Shown in pieces: positions 1-7,464 of a stretch of 64,000 bases of DNA. Location: NCBI RefSeq assembly GCF_016917755.1, contig NZ_CP070326.1, forward strand, positions 4,030,001-4,094,000. Reading direction: 5' to 3'. The notes beneath the pieces were generated by a model, which saw nothing but the letters and a program-made list of their open reading frames with translations, did not search any database and was not told the DNA's origin. A program made the position numbers and the translations under genes. Each line of letters begins with the position of its first letter. The stretch's first letter is position 1. The stretch comes from Streptomyces noursei. GTDB lineage: Bacteria; Actinomycetota; Actinomycetes; Streptomycetales; Streptomycetaceae.

Positions 1-212
1 CGCTGGACGTCTTCGCGCACGAGCCGCTGGGCGCGGACAGCCCGCTGTGGGACGTGCCGCACCTGATCGTCTCGCCGCACATGAGCGGCGACACCCTGGG
101 CTGGCGGGACGTGCTCGCCGCGCAGTTCCAGGACAACTTCGACCGGTGGGCGGCCGGGGAACCGCTGCTCAACGTGGTCGACAAACGCCTCGGATACGTA
201 CCGGTGCAGTGA
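1..212 (+). CDS. D-2-hydroxyacid dehydrogenase, C-terminal end (partial)
   Basis: Only the last 69 residues are in the window; the frame begins at base 3 and stops at 210-212. The peptide has the end of a D-isomer-specific 2-hydroxyacid dehydrogenase: a DVF-x-HEPL stretch, then a V-S-P-H-M-S-G segment whose His matches the catalytic acid/base of the family, then a closing helix. Such enzymes use NAD(P)H to reduce 2-keto acids to D-2-hydroxy acids. It reads in the same direction as the amidase 85 bp downstream and the ehu importer genes, so it may serve catabolism of the imported compound. The substrate cannot be told from this fragment. Confidence 0.75.
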   Translation, partial: LDVFAHEPLGADSPLWDVPHLIVSPHMSGDTLGWRDVLAAQFQDNFDRWAAGEPLLNVVDKRLGYVPVQ

Positions 213-297
213 CCGGCGCGGGCCGTCCGGGTCCGGCCCGCGGCGGTCCGTGCCCCGCCCGCCGTCCCGCCCGGGGCGGCCGACGCTCGGAGGACGC

Positions 298-1716
298 ATG
301 ACCAACGGACCGACCCGCCTCGCCGACCTGACCGCCACCCGCCTGACGGCCGGCTACGCCGCCGGCGAGTTCTCCCCCGTGGAGGTGACCCGGGCCGTGC
401 TGGCGCGCGCCGAGGCCGCCCAGGCCGCCGTCAACGCCTTCACCCGGATCGACGCGGAGCAGGCGCTGGCGCGGGCGGCGGAGTCGGCGGAGCGCTGGCG
501 GCGCGGGGCGCCGGCCGGGCCGGTGGACGGGGTGCCGGTCACCGTCAAGGACGTGCTGCTGATGCGGGGCGCGCCGACGCTGCGCGGGTCGCGGACGGTC
601 CGGGCGGAGGGCGCGACGTGGGACGAGGACGCGCCGGCGGTGGCCCGGCTGCGGGAGTCCGGGGCGGTGTTCGTCGGCAAGACCACCACCCCGGAGTTCG
701 GCTGGAAGGGTGTCACCGACAGTCCGCGGCACGGGGTGACGGGCAATCCGTACGACCCGGGGCGGACCGCGGGCGGCTCCAGCGGGGGCGGTGCGGCGGC
801 GGTGGCGCTGGGGGCCGGGCCGCTGAGCCTGGGGACGGACGGCGGCGGGTCGGTGCGGATCCCGGCGTCGTTCTGCGGGATCTTCGCGCTGAAGGCGACC
901 TACGGGCGGGTGCCGGCGTATCCGGCGAGCCCGTTCGGGACGCTGGCGCACGTGGGGCCGATGACCCGGGACGCGGCGGACGCGGCGCTGATGATGGACG
1001 TGATCTGCGGCCCGGACTGGCGGGACTGGTCCCAGCTGGCCCCGCCGACCGGATCGTTCCGGGAGGCGCTGGCCGGGAAGGTGGCGGGGCTGCGGGTGGC
1101 CTACAGTCCGTCGCTGGGCTGGGACGTGCCGGTGGCACCGGAGGTGGCGTCGGCGGTCCGGCGGGCGGTGGACGCGCTGGCCGGGCTCGGCGCGGACGTC
1201 GAGGAGGTCGACCCGGGCGTGGCGGATCCGGTGGCGGCGTTCCACACGCTGTGGTTCAGCGGCGCGGCGCGGCTGGTGCAGCCGCTGGGGCCGGCCGACC
1301 GGGAGCTGCTGGACCCGGGGCTGCGGGAGATCTGCGAGCAGGGCGCCCGGTACGGCGCACTGGACTATCTGGCGGCGGTGGACGTCCGGATGGCGCTGGG
1401 CCGGGCGATGGGCCAATTCCACAGCGTCTACGACCTGCTGGTGACGCCGACCGAGCCGATCACCGCGTTCGCGGCCGGCGTGGAGGTGCCGCCCGGTTCC
1501 GGCCACGCCCGGTGGACGGGCTGGACGCCGTTCACCTATCCGTTCAACCTCACCCAGCAGCCCGCCGCGACCGTGCCGTGCGGGGTGGACGGTGACGGGC
1601 TGCCGATCGGGGTGCAGCTGGTGGGCGCGCGGCACGCGGACGCACTGGTGCTGCGCGCCGCGCACGCCCTCTACGAGGCGGGGGCGGCCGGGATCCCGGC
1701 GCCGGCGGTGCCGTAG
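298..1716 (+). CDS. Amidase signature family enzyme
   Basis: 472 residues, a normal size for the amidase signature (AS) family, which hydrolyses carboxamides through a Ser-cisSer-Lys triad. The triad is visible as Lys84 (VTVKD), Ser161 in the GGSSGG run, and Ser185 in DGGGSVR; the 24-residue spacing between the two serines is the family norm. ATG 298 is chosen because GGAGG lies about 6 bases upstream; an upstream in-frame start at 250 has no such site. No GatB or GatC neighbour is present, so it is unlikely to be the tRNA amidotransferase subunit. Its place between a 2-hydroxyacid dehydrogenase and an ectoine-type importer suggests a catabolic amidase, which is inference. Confidence 0.85.
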   Translation: MTNGPTRLADLTATRLTAGYAAGEFSPVEVTRAVLARAEAAQAAVNAFTRIDAEQALARAAESAERWRRGAPAGPVDGVPVTVKDVLLMRGAPTLRGSRTVRAEGATWDEDAPAVARLRESGAVFVGKTTTPEFGWKGVTDSPRHGVTGNPYDPGRTAGGSSGGGAAAVALGAGPLSLGTDGGGSVRIPASFCGIFALKATYGRVPAYPASPFGTLAHVGPMTRDAADAALMMDVICGPDWRDWSQLAPPTGSFREALAGKVAGLRVAYSPSLGWDVPVAPEVASAVRRAVDALAGLGADVEEVDPGVADPVAAFHTLWFSGAARLVQPLGPADRELLDPGLREICEQGARYGALDYLAAVDVRMALGRAMGQFHSVYDLLVTPTEPITAFAAGVEVPPGSGHARWTGWTPFTYPFNLTQQPAATVPCGVDGDGLPIGVQLVGARHADALVLRAAHALYEAGAAGIPAPAVP

Positions 1717-1764
1717 GGGCGGGGTCCCTGCGGCGGGGGTCCCCTAGGGCGGGGGCGAACAGAT

Positions 1765-1794
1765 CCCGTAGGGGGTGGGTGCGCCCCCTACGGG
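1765..1794. terminator. Terminator hairpin between convergent genes
   Basis: An 11-bp perfect stem (1765-1775 with 1784-1794) closes an 8-base loop. It lies between the end of the amidase gene and the end of the convergent DUF3830 gene, so it can serve both. There is no U-tract, as is usual in high-GC actinomycetes. Confidence 0.7.
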
Positions 1795-1916
1795 GCCACA
1801 ACGCGGCGGGGGCGGTGGGGATTCCGACGCCTCCGGGCGCACGGAGCGCCCGCGCGCCGGGCCCCGTGGTGGGCGCGGCGCCGGGCCCCGCATCGGGCCC
1901 GGCGTCAGGACGGGCG

Positions 1917-2417
1917 TCAGGCCCGGCGGAAGGCGAGGGTCTCCCCCAGCGCCCCGGCGCGCCACAGGTCCTGGCAGGCGTCGGCCATCCGGTCCAGGCC
2001 TTCGACGACCGCGCCCCAGACGATGCCCGGCACCCAGCCCGCGTCACCGTTGATCAGCAGGTTGTTGCGTTCGTAGAAGAGCGCGAGGTCGACGACGGTG
2101 GCCCGGCCGCGGTGCTTGGCCGCGCTTTCGTAGCCGTAGGAGGCGGTGCCCAACTGGGTGTCGCTGAAGGTGAAGTAGCACAGGTCGCCGGGGATCGGCG
2201 TGACCGTGGGGTTCTCCAGCGGCGGCTCCTCGGGGGCGAACGGCGGGACCAGGGCGTAGATCTCGTTGCGGGCGTACTTGGCGTGGTAGACGTCGCCGCC
2301 GAGCGGCAGCGCGTCCCAGATGGCGGCGCACGTGAGCGGAGCGCGATCGTCGAGCAACTTGGCCGTGCAGCTGACGCCGCGCTTGTCCAGGGAGACTTCG
2401 ATGAAGCGATCGGTCAT
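1917..2417 (-). CDS. DUF3830 family protein
   Basis: 166 residues. The sequence opens MTDRFIEV, continues with a LLDDRAPLTC segment and has the YARNEIYAL and GDLCYF blocks typical of DUF3830, a small cyclophilin-like beta-barrel family of unknown function. ATG 2417 is preferred over an in-frame start at 2456 because the family motif begins there; no strong ribosome binding site is visible. It is divergent from ehuB (108 bp between starts) and convergent with the amidase. DUF3830 genes tend to sit next to amino-acid or ectoine-type transporters and hydrolases, so a role in handling the imported compound is plausible but unproven. Confidence 0.75.
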   Translation of the reverse strand: MTDRFIEVSLDKRGVSCTAKLLDDRAPLTCAAIWDALPLGGDVYHAKYARNEIYALVPPFAPEEPPLENPTVTPIPGDLCYFTFSDTQLGTASYGYESAAKHRGRATVVDLALFYERNNLLINGDAGWVPGIVWGAVVEGLDRMADACQDLWRAGALGETLAFRRA

Positions 2418-2525
2418 ATCCCGAGCGTAGGGGGCAATACCGGCGTACGGGAACATCTCCCGCGGCGGTGTGAAGGGCTCGAAACCATCGGCATAGGTGT
2501 GAACGGTTCGGGTAGCCGCGCGCCC

Positions 2526-3503
2526 ATGGCTCCACCACAGAGCACAACCTCAGACAATCAGGGACCACATCCTCAAGGCCACACCCCCTGGAGACCCGAG
2601 ATATCAGGACAACGGGCCAGCGGTCTCCGCCGCCGGTCGCTGCTCGCGGGGGTGGCGGCGCTCGGCGCAGCAGGTGCGATCGGCGCGGCCAGCGGCTGCA
2701 GCCGGGTCCCGACCGCGCAGGCGCAGGGCGGCGGGCGGCTGTTGGAGCGGCTGCGCGCCAAGGGCTCGGTGACGCTGGGCCTGGCCGGCGAGCAGCCGTA
2801 CGGCTACATCGGCACCGACGGCAAGATGACCGGTTCGGCGCCCACCATCGCCCGGGTGATCTTCAAGCGGCTCGGCGTCCCGCGCGTCGAGCCCTTCCCG
2901 ACCGACTTCGGCTCACTGATCGTCGGCCTGAACTCCCAGCAGTTCGACGTGGTCGCGGCCGGGATGTACATCAACCCCGAGCGCTGCGCGCAGGTCATCT
3001 TCGCCGATCCCGAGTACCAGATGCTGGACGCCTTCATCGTCCGCAAGGGCAATCCGCTGAAGCTGCGCACCTACAAGGACATCGCGCGGACCGGCGCGCG
3101 GATGGCCACCGGCGTCGGCTACGCCGAGATCGACTACGCCAAGGAAGCCGGCGTCACCGACATCACCACGCTGCCCGACCAGTTGGCGGGGCTGCTGGCG
3201 GTCGAGCAGGGACGGGTGGACGTCTTCGTCGGCACCGCGGTGACGGTCCGCAACGTGGTGAAGCAGTCGCGCACCACCAAGGCGGAGGCCACGCCCGAGG
3301 TCACCCCGTACGTGAAGGGGAAGCCGGTGATCGACGTCGGCGGGTTCGCGTTCCGCACCCCGGAGACCGACCTCCGTGACGCGTTCAACCGTGAGCTCCA
3401 CAAGATGAAGCGGTCCGGGGAACTCCTGGACCTCATGCGGCCCTTCGGCTTCACCGCGCAGCAGATGACGGAGATCACCGCCAAGGAGAAGTGCCGGCCA
3501 TGA
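2526..3503 (+). CDS. ehuB: Ectoine/hydroxyectoine ABC transporter substrate-binding lipoprotein (EhuB-type)
   Basis: 325 residues; family 3 solute-binding protein that captures the ligand outside the membrane. The N-terminus is a Tat-type lipoprotein signal: RRRSLL at residues 35-40, a hydrophobic stretch, then the lipobox AASGC with Cys58 as lipidation site. The mature part has the EQPYGYIGTDGKMTG opening and the QFDVVAAGMYINPERC block that resemble EhuB of ectoine importers. ATG 2526 is used; GTG 2499 is an in-frame alternative and neither has a strong ribosome site. The stop overlaps ehuC (ATGA). Substrate assignment rests on resemblance and on the BCDA gene order; another polar amino-acid-like solute cannot be excluded. 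Confidence 0.75.
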   Translation: MAPPQSTTSDNQGPHPQGHTPWRPEISGQRASGLRRRSLLAGVAALGAAGAIGAASGCSRVPTAQAQGGGRLLERLRAKGSVTLGLAGEQPYGYIGTDGKMTGSAPTIARVIFKRLGVPRVEPFPTDFGSLIVGLNSQQFDVVAAGMYINPERCAQVIFADPEYQMLDAFIVRKGNPLKLRTYKDIARTGARMATGVGYAEIDYAKEAGVTDITTLPDQLAGLLAVEQGRVDVFVGTAVTVRNVVKQSRTTKAEATPEVTPYVKGKPVIDVGGFAFRTPETDLRDAFNRELHKMKRSGELLDLMRPFGFTAQQMTEITAKEKCRP

Positions 3504-4240
3504 GCGACATCACCTGGGGTCTGTGGGAACTCCTCCTCAAGGGCGTGTGGATCACCGTCCAACTGACCGTCTACAGCGCGGCACTGGCCGCCGTCGCGGC
3601 CTTCGGCATCGGTCTGGCGCGCACCCACCGGCGGTGGATCGTGCGGTTCCTGTCCGGGGCCTACTTCGAGATCTTCCGCGGCACCTCCGCGCTGATCCTG
3701 ATGTTCTGGATGTTCTTCGTGCTGCCGATGGGTTTCGGCTGGCAGTTGGCCCCGATGTGGGCCGCGGTGCTGACGTTGGGGCTGACCTACGGCGCGTACG
3801 GGTCCGAGGTCGTCCGGGGCGCGATCGCCGCGGTGCCGCCGGGACAGCGCGAGGCCGGCGTGGCGCTCAGCTTCTCGCCCGCGCAGACGCTGCGGAAGAT
3901 CGTCCTGCCGCAGGCCTGGCCGGGAATGGTCCCGCCGTTCAACAACCTGCTGATCGAGCTGCTCAAGGGCACCGCGCTGGTGTCGATCCTGGGCGTCGGC
4001 GACATCGCCTTCGGCGCCTCCCTGGTGCGCAACGCCACCGCGCAGAGCGCCCCCGTCTACACGATCATCCTGGTGATGTACTTCGTCCTGGCGTTCGCCC
4101 TGACCCGCGGGATGCGGGCGGTGGAGCGGCACGCCAAGGCCGGCATCGGGCAGGCGCCGGCCGGGCGGTCGCGGCTGCGGCCCGCCACCGGACCGACGGT
4201 CACCGGTGCCACCGCTCCCGCGGAAGGTGAGGCCCGATGA
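3500..4240 (+). CDS. ehuC: Ectoine/hydroxyectoine ABC transporter permease (EhuC-type)
   Basis: 246 residues, an inner-membrane permease of the polar amino-acid ABC family with about five hydrophobic segments. The cytoplasmic coupling loop is visible around PPGQREAGVAL..LRKIVLPQA, the EAA motif that docks with the ATPase. ATG 3500 overlaps the ehuB stop by 4 bases, and AAGGAG lies about 11 bases upstream; the GTG at 3491 is too close to that site. It should pair with EhuD to form the heterodimeric channel. The C-terminal 35 residues after RAVERHAK are polar and probably disordered. Confidence 0.8.
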   Translation: MSDITWGLWELLLKGVWITVQLTVYSAALAAVAAFGIGLARTHRRWIVRFLSGAYFEIFRGTSALILMFWMFFVLPMGFGWQLAPMWAAVLTLGLTYGAYGSEVVRGAIAAVPPGQREAGVALSFSPAQTLRKIVLPQAWPGMVPPFNNLLIELLKGTALVSILGVGDIAFGASLVRNATAQSAPVYTIILVMYFVLAFALTRGMRAVERHAKAGIGQAPAGRSRLRPATGPTVTGATAPAEGEAR

Positions 4241-4887
4241 AGTTCGACTGGTCCGCGGTCGGCGCCTTCCTGCCGACGTTCTGGAACGGCGTCCTGGTCA
4301 CCCTCCAGGCCCTGGCGCTCGGGTCGCTGATCGCCTTCGGACTCGGCCTGGTCTGGGCGTTGGCGCAGCGCTCGTCCCTGAAGGTGGTGCGCTGGCCGGT
4401 GACCGCGCTCACCGAGTTCGTGCGCAACACCCCGCTGCTGGTGCAGCTGTTCTTCCTCTTCTACGTGATGCCCGAGTGGGGCGTCACGCTCAGCGCCCTG
4501 GCCACCGGCGTGATCGGGCTGGGGCTGCACTACTCGACGTACACCGCCGAGGTCTACCGCTCCGGTATCGACGGCGTCCCGGCCGGCCAGTGGGAGGCGG
4601 CGATCGCGCTCAGCCTGCCGCGCCGCCGCACCTGGACCGCGGTGATCCTGCCGCAGGCGATCCGCCGGGTGGCGCCGGCCCTGGGCAACTACGTCATCGC
4701 GATGCTGAAGGACTCGCCGATGCTCTTCGCCATCGGTGTGCTGGAGATGCTGGGCGAGGCCCGGCAGTTCTCGTCCCAGACCTTCCAGACCGTCGAGCCG
4801 TACACGGTCGTCGGGGTCGCCTTCATCGCCATCGCCTACCCCGCCTCCCTTCTCCTGCGAGCCCTGGAGCGCCGCCTTGTCCGCTGA
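4237..4887 (+). CDS. ehuD: Ectoine/hydroxyectoine ABC transporter permease (EhuD-type)
   Basis: 216 residues; the second membrane subunit of the importer, of the same family as EhuC. It carries the amino-acid permease signature FVRNTPLLVQLFF near residue 63 and an EAA loop (GVPAGQWEAAIALSL..VILPQA). The start overlaps the ehuC stop by ATGA, and its own last 11 bases overlap the start of the ATPase gene, so all four subunits are translationally coupled. Confidence 0.8.
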   Translation: MKFDWSAVGAFLPTFWNGVLVTLQALALGSLIAFGLGLVWALAQRSSLKVVRWPVTALTEFVRNTPLLVQLFFLFYVMPEWGVTLSALATGVIGLGLHYSTYTAEVYRSGIDGVPAGQWEAAIALSLPRRRTWTAVILPQAIRRVAPALGNYVIAMLKDSPMLFAIGVLEMLGEARQFSSQTFQTVEPYTVVGVAFIAIAYPASLLLRALERRLVR

Positions 4888-5719
4888 CCGCAGCACCCCG
4901 AACACCCCGCCCGCCGACGGCACCGACGCCGCCGCCTCCGCCTCCGCCTCCGGACAGACCGAGCTGATCCGCTTCGACAAGGTCACCAAGCGGTTCGGCT
5001 CGCACACCGTCCTCGACGCGCTGGACATGAAGGTCTACCCCGGCAAGCACGTCACGCTGATCGGCCCGTCCGGCTCCGGCAAGACCACGATCCTGCGGCT
5101 GATGATGACGCTGCTGAAGCCGGACGAGGGCACCATCAAACTGGGCGACCGGTACCTCACCCACGAGGACAAGGGCGGCAAACTCGTCCCGGCGAGCGAC
5201 CGCTACAGCCGCGAGATCCGCAAGAACATCGGCATGGTCTTCCAGCAGTTCAACCTCTTCCCCAACATGAAGGTGCTGCGGAACATCACCGAGGCCCCCG
5301 TGCACGTCCTCGGCATGGACAAGGACGCGGCCGAGCAACGCGCCCGCGAGCTCCTGGACCTGGTCGGCCTCACCGCCCACCTCGACAAGTACCCCTCGCA
5401 GCTCTCCGGCGGCCAGCAGCAGCGGGTCGCCATCGCCCGGGCACTGGCCATGCGCCCGCAGGTGCTGCTGCTGGACGAGGTGACCTCGGCCCTGGACCCG
5501 GAGTTGGTGGCCGGCGTCCTGGACCTGCTGCGGGACATCGCCCACAGCACGGACATCACCATGCTCTGCGTGACGCACGAGATGAACTTCGCCCGGGACA
5601 TCTCCGACTGCGTGATGATGTTCGACGCCGGGCGGGTCATCGAATTCGGCCCGCCGGAGCAGATCTTCACGGCCCCGGAGCACGAGCGGACCCGGGAGTT
5701 CCTGAGCGCGGTGCGGTAG
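4877..5719 (+). CDS. ehuA: Ectoine/hydroxyectoine ABC transporter ATP-binding protein (EhuA-type)
   Basis: 280 residues. Walker A is GPSGSGKT at residues 63-70; the signature LSGGQQQR, Walker B LLLDEVTSALD and the His switch CVTHE follow in order. It powers the EhuC/EhuD channel. I place the start at TTG 4877: TGGAG lies 7 bases upstream and no ATG or GTG suits the domain start. This puts it 11 bp inside ehuD. The first 28 residues are an Ala/Ser/Pro-rich tail. Between Walker A and the signature it has a long insertion with LTHEDKGGK, a feature of this transporter subfamily. A strong terminator follows at once. Confidence 0.8.
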   Translation: MSADRSTPNTPPADGTDAAASASASGQTELIRFDKVTKRFGSHTVLDALDMKVYPGKHVTLIGPSGSGKTTILRLMMTLLKPDEGTIKLGDRYLTHEDKGGKLVPASDRYSREIRKNIGMVFQQFNLFPNMKVLRNITEAPVHVLGMDKDAAEQRARELLDLVGLTAHLDKYPSQLSGGQQQRVAIARALAMRPQVLLLDEVTSALDPELVAGVLDLLRDIAHSTDITMLCVTHEMNFARDISDCVMMFDAGRVIEFGPPEQIFTAPEHERTREFLSAVR

Positions 5720-5724
5720 ACGGC

Positions 5725-5762
5725 GCCCCCGGGCGGTGCCCCGAGGGGCGCCGCCCGGGGGC
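5725..5762 (+). terminator. Terminator of the ehu operon
   Basis: A 16-bp stem (5725-5740 with 5747-5762), complete if one G-U pair is allowed, with a 6-base loop, starting 5 bases after the ATPase stop codon. Confidence 0.8.
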
Positions 5763-6290
5763 GTGCGGAGGTGCGGCACGTGGTGCGCGTCTCCGCGCGC
5801 CCCGCCCGCGTCCCGTCGGCCCGGTGGACGGGTGCCGGAACCGCGCACCGCGCATTTTTGAGACATCCGTGACCACTGCGCCGCGAGTGACGGGTGAGGT
5901 GTATGAACATCAGACGGAAAGACGTACATCAGGTGGAAGGGCGGGGCGTGCGAGCCTCAGGCGAAAACCCGACACTCCGTCAACTCCGCACGTCACCACC
6001 GGCCGTCAACCCCGAACGTCAGCGGCCCGGCCGGTCGGCTCCGGTCCGCCGTTGCCGCCGGTCCGCGGGGCATCCCACGCTCCGCTCATGACCAGGGCAT
6101 ATGCCAGAGTGTAGGGCGCCTGCACAGACGCGTGAACCAATCCGGTTTTCGGTCAAGACCCCCTCCATCCGGGCCCGTTGACCGCTATCGTGATACGAGC
6201 CCGTTGTCCGGAAGCGAACCGCGTTCCACGTGGTCGCACCCGCCGACAACGGTCACGACGCAAGCGGTACCAACCTCCTAGGGGGACACC
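5763..6290. other. Intergenic region upstream of the IclR gene
   Basis: 528 bases with no convincing gene. Short open frames such as 5894-6091 are Arg/Pro-rich, lack family features and look like GC-frame artefacts. The promoter of the IclR gene should lie in the AT-richer stretch near 6115-6200. Confidence 0.5.
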
Positions 6291-7049
6291 GTGGCGCTGA
6301 AGCCCGAGCCGACCGCGCCGTTCCATTCGGTGCAGCACGCCCTACGCGTACTCGAAACGATCTCGCGGCACGCCGATGGCGTGACCGACGCGCAGATCGC
6401 TCGCGAGACCGGCCTGCCGGCAGCCCACCTCACACAGCTGTTGTCGATGCTGCGCCGCGAAGGCTACGCCCGACAGCTCGCCGACGGCGCGTATGTCGTC
6501 GGCGAGTCGTTGCTCCTGCTGGGCTCGGACTCCGACCGCAGCCGCGCCCTGCGCGACAAGCTCCAGCGCACGCTGGACCAGCTGCGCGATTCGGTCGGGG
6601 CGGCGGTCTACATCAGCCGGTACATCGACGGCGAGGTGAAGATCCTCCACTACGCCGACGGCCCGCTGGCCCCCAAGGTCAACGAGTGGGCCGAATTCCG
6701 CCGCACGGCACACGCCAGCGCGGTCGGCAAGTGCCTGCTGGCCCAGCTCGACCACGACGGGCGGATGGACCACCTCTCACGCCACAAGACCGCCCGGCTC
6801 ACCTCCCGGACGATCACCAACGAGAAGGTGCTCTTCCACAAGCTCGACAGCCAGCCACCGACCGTCCCCGTCCTGGACCTCCAGGAGTACGCGGTCGGCA
6901 CGGTCTGCGCCGCGGTGCCGATCACCGCCGGCAAGACGGTCGGCTGTCTGGCGCTGTCGATGCCGCTGGAGAACGCCCACCGCCTGCGGCAGGCCGCCGA
7001 CACCCTCAACCGCAAGGCCGCGCCGGTCCTGCTGTCACTGGCGATCTGA
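6291..7049 (+). CDS. IclR-family transcriptional regulator
   Basis: 252 residues: an N-terminal winged helix-turn-helix (about 12-70, with the recognition segment TDAQIARETGLPAAHLTQLLSM) and a C-terminal IclR effector domain (about 85-250) containing HASAVGKCLLA, a typical IclR stretch. GTG 6291 follows AGGGGGA at a 5-6 base gap. IclR proteins usually repress or activate catabolic operons in response to small acids. Its place after the ehu importer, same strand, suggests it controls that cluster, but more than 500 bp and a terminator separate them, so this is inference. Confidence 0.85.
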   Translation: MALKPEPTAPFHSVQHALRVLETISRHADGVTDAQIARETGLPAAHLTQLLSMLRREGYARQLADGAYVVGESLLLLGSDSDRSRALRDKLQRTLDQLRDSVGAAVYISRYIDGEVKILHYADGPLAPKVNEWAEFRRTAHASAVGKCLLAQLDHDGRMDHLSRHKTARLTSRTITNEKVLFHKLDSQPPTVPVLDLQEYAVGTVCAAVPITAGKTVGCLALSMPLENAHRLRQAADTLNRKAAPVLLSLAI

Positions 7050-7156
7050 GCACCGGGACCGGCAGTGAGCACCCCGGCGCAGGGCCCCTCCGGACCCGAT
7101 CACCCGGGTGGTCATGAGCACCCCTCTCGACCAGGTAGTATTTCTTTCGTCAGCAG

Positions 7157-7230
7157 GCGCCGCTAGCTCAGTTGGTTAGAGCAGCTGACTCTTAATCAGC
7201 GGGTCCGGGGTTCGAGTCCCTGGCGGCGCA
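7157..7230 (+). tRNA. tRNA-Lys (anticodon CTT)
   Basis: 74 nt without CCA. The acceptor stem GCGCCGC pairs with GCGGCGC, discriminator A. The T-arm holds TTCGAGT and the anticodon loop ACTCTTAAT gives CTT. It is identical over all 74 bases to the second copy at 12738-12811. A TAGTAT box about 20 bases upstream is a likely -10 element. Confidence 0.97.
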
Positions 7231-7251
7231 CAGCGAATAGGTCGCTGACCT

Positions 7252-7282
7252 GGGGCTTCTCGGTTCACCGAGAAGCCCCTTT
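7252..7282 (+). terminator. Terminator of the first tRNA-Lys
   Basis: A 12-bp perfect stem (7252-7263 with 7268-7279) with a TTCA loop followed by TTT, beginning 21 bases after the tRNA. Confidence 0.85.
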
Positions 7283-7464
7283 CGCATGCCGTGGTGGCGT
7301 GTGCCTTGGCTGTCGCGTGACGCAGTCCGTCCGCGTACGCCCATGTCTGTCCATATTCATCCACGTCCATCCTTATCCTTCCGCTGCCGGCTCGCCGGCT
7401 GCCGTCGACGGCGACGGCGACGGCGTGCCGTTAGCGGTGGCGGTGGCGGTGGCGGTGGCGGTGG

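Noticed and set aside
298..1716. GatA subunit of the tRNA amidotransferase
   Set aside because: No gatB or gatC nearby and the context is catabolic; a stand-alone amidase fits better.
5894..6091. Possible small gene after the ehu operon
   Set aside because: Arg/Pro-rich composition, no ribosome site and no recognisable features.
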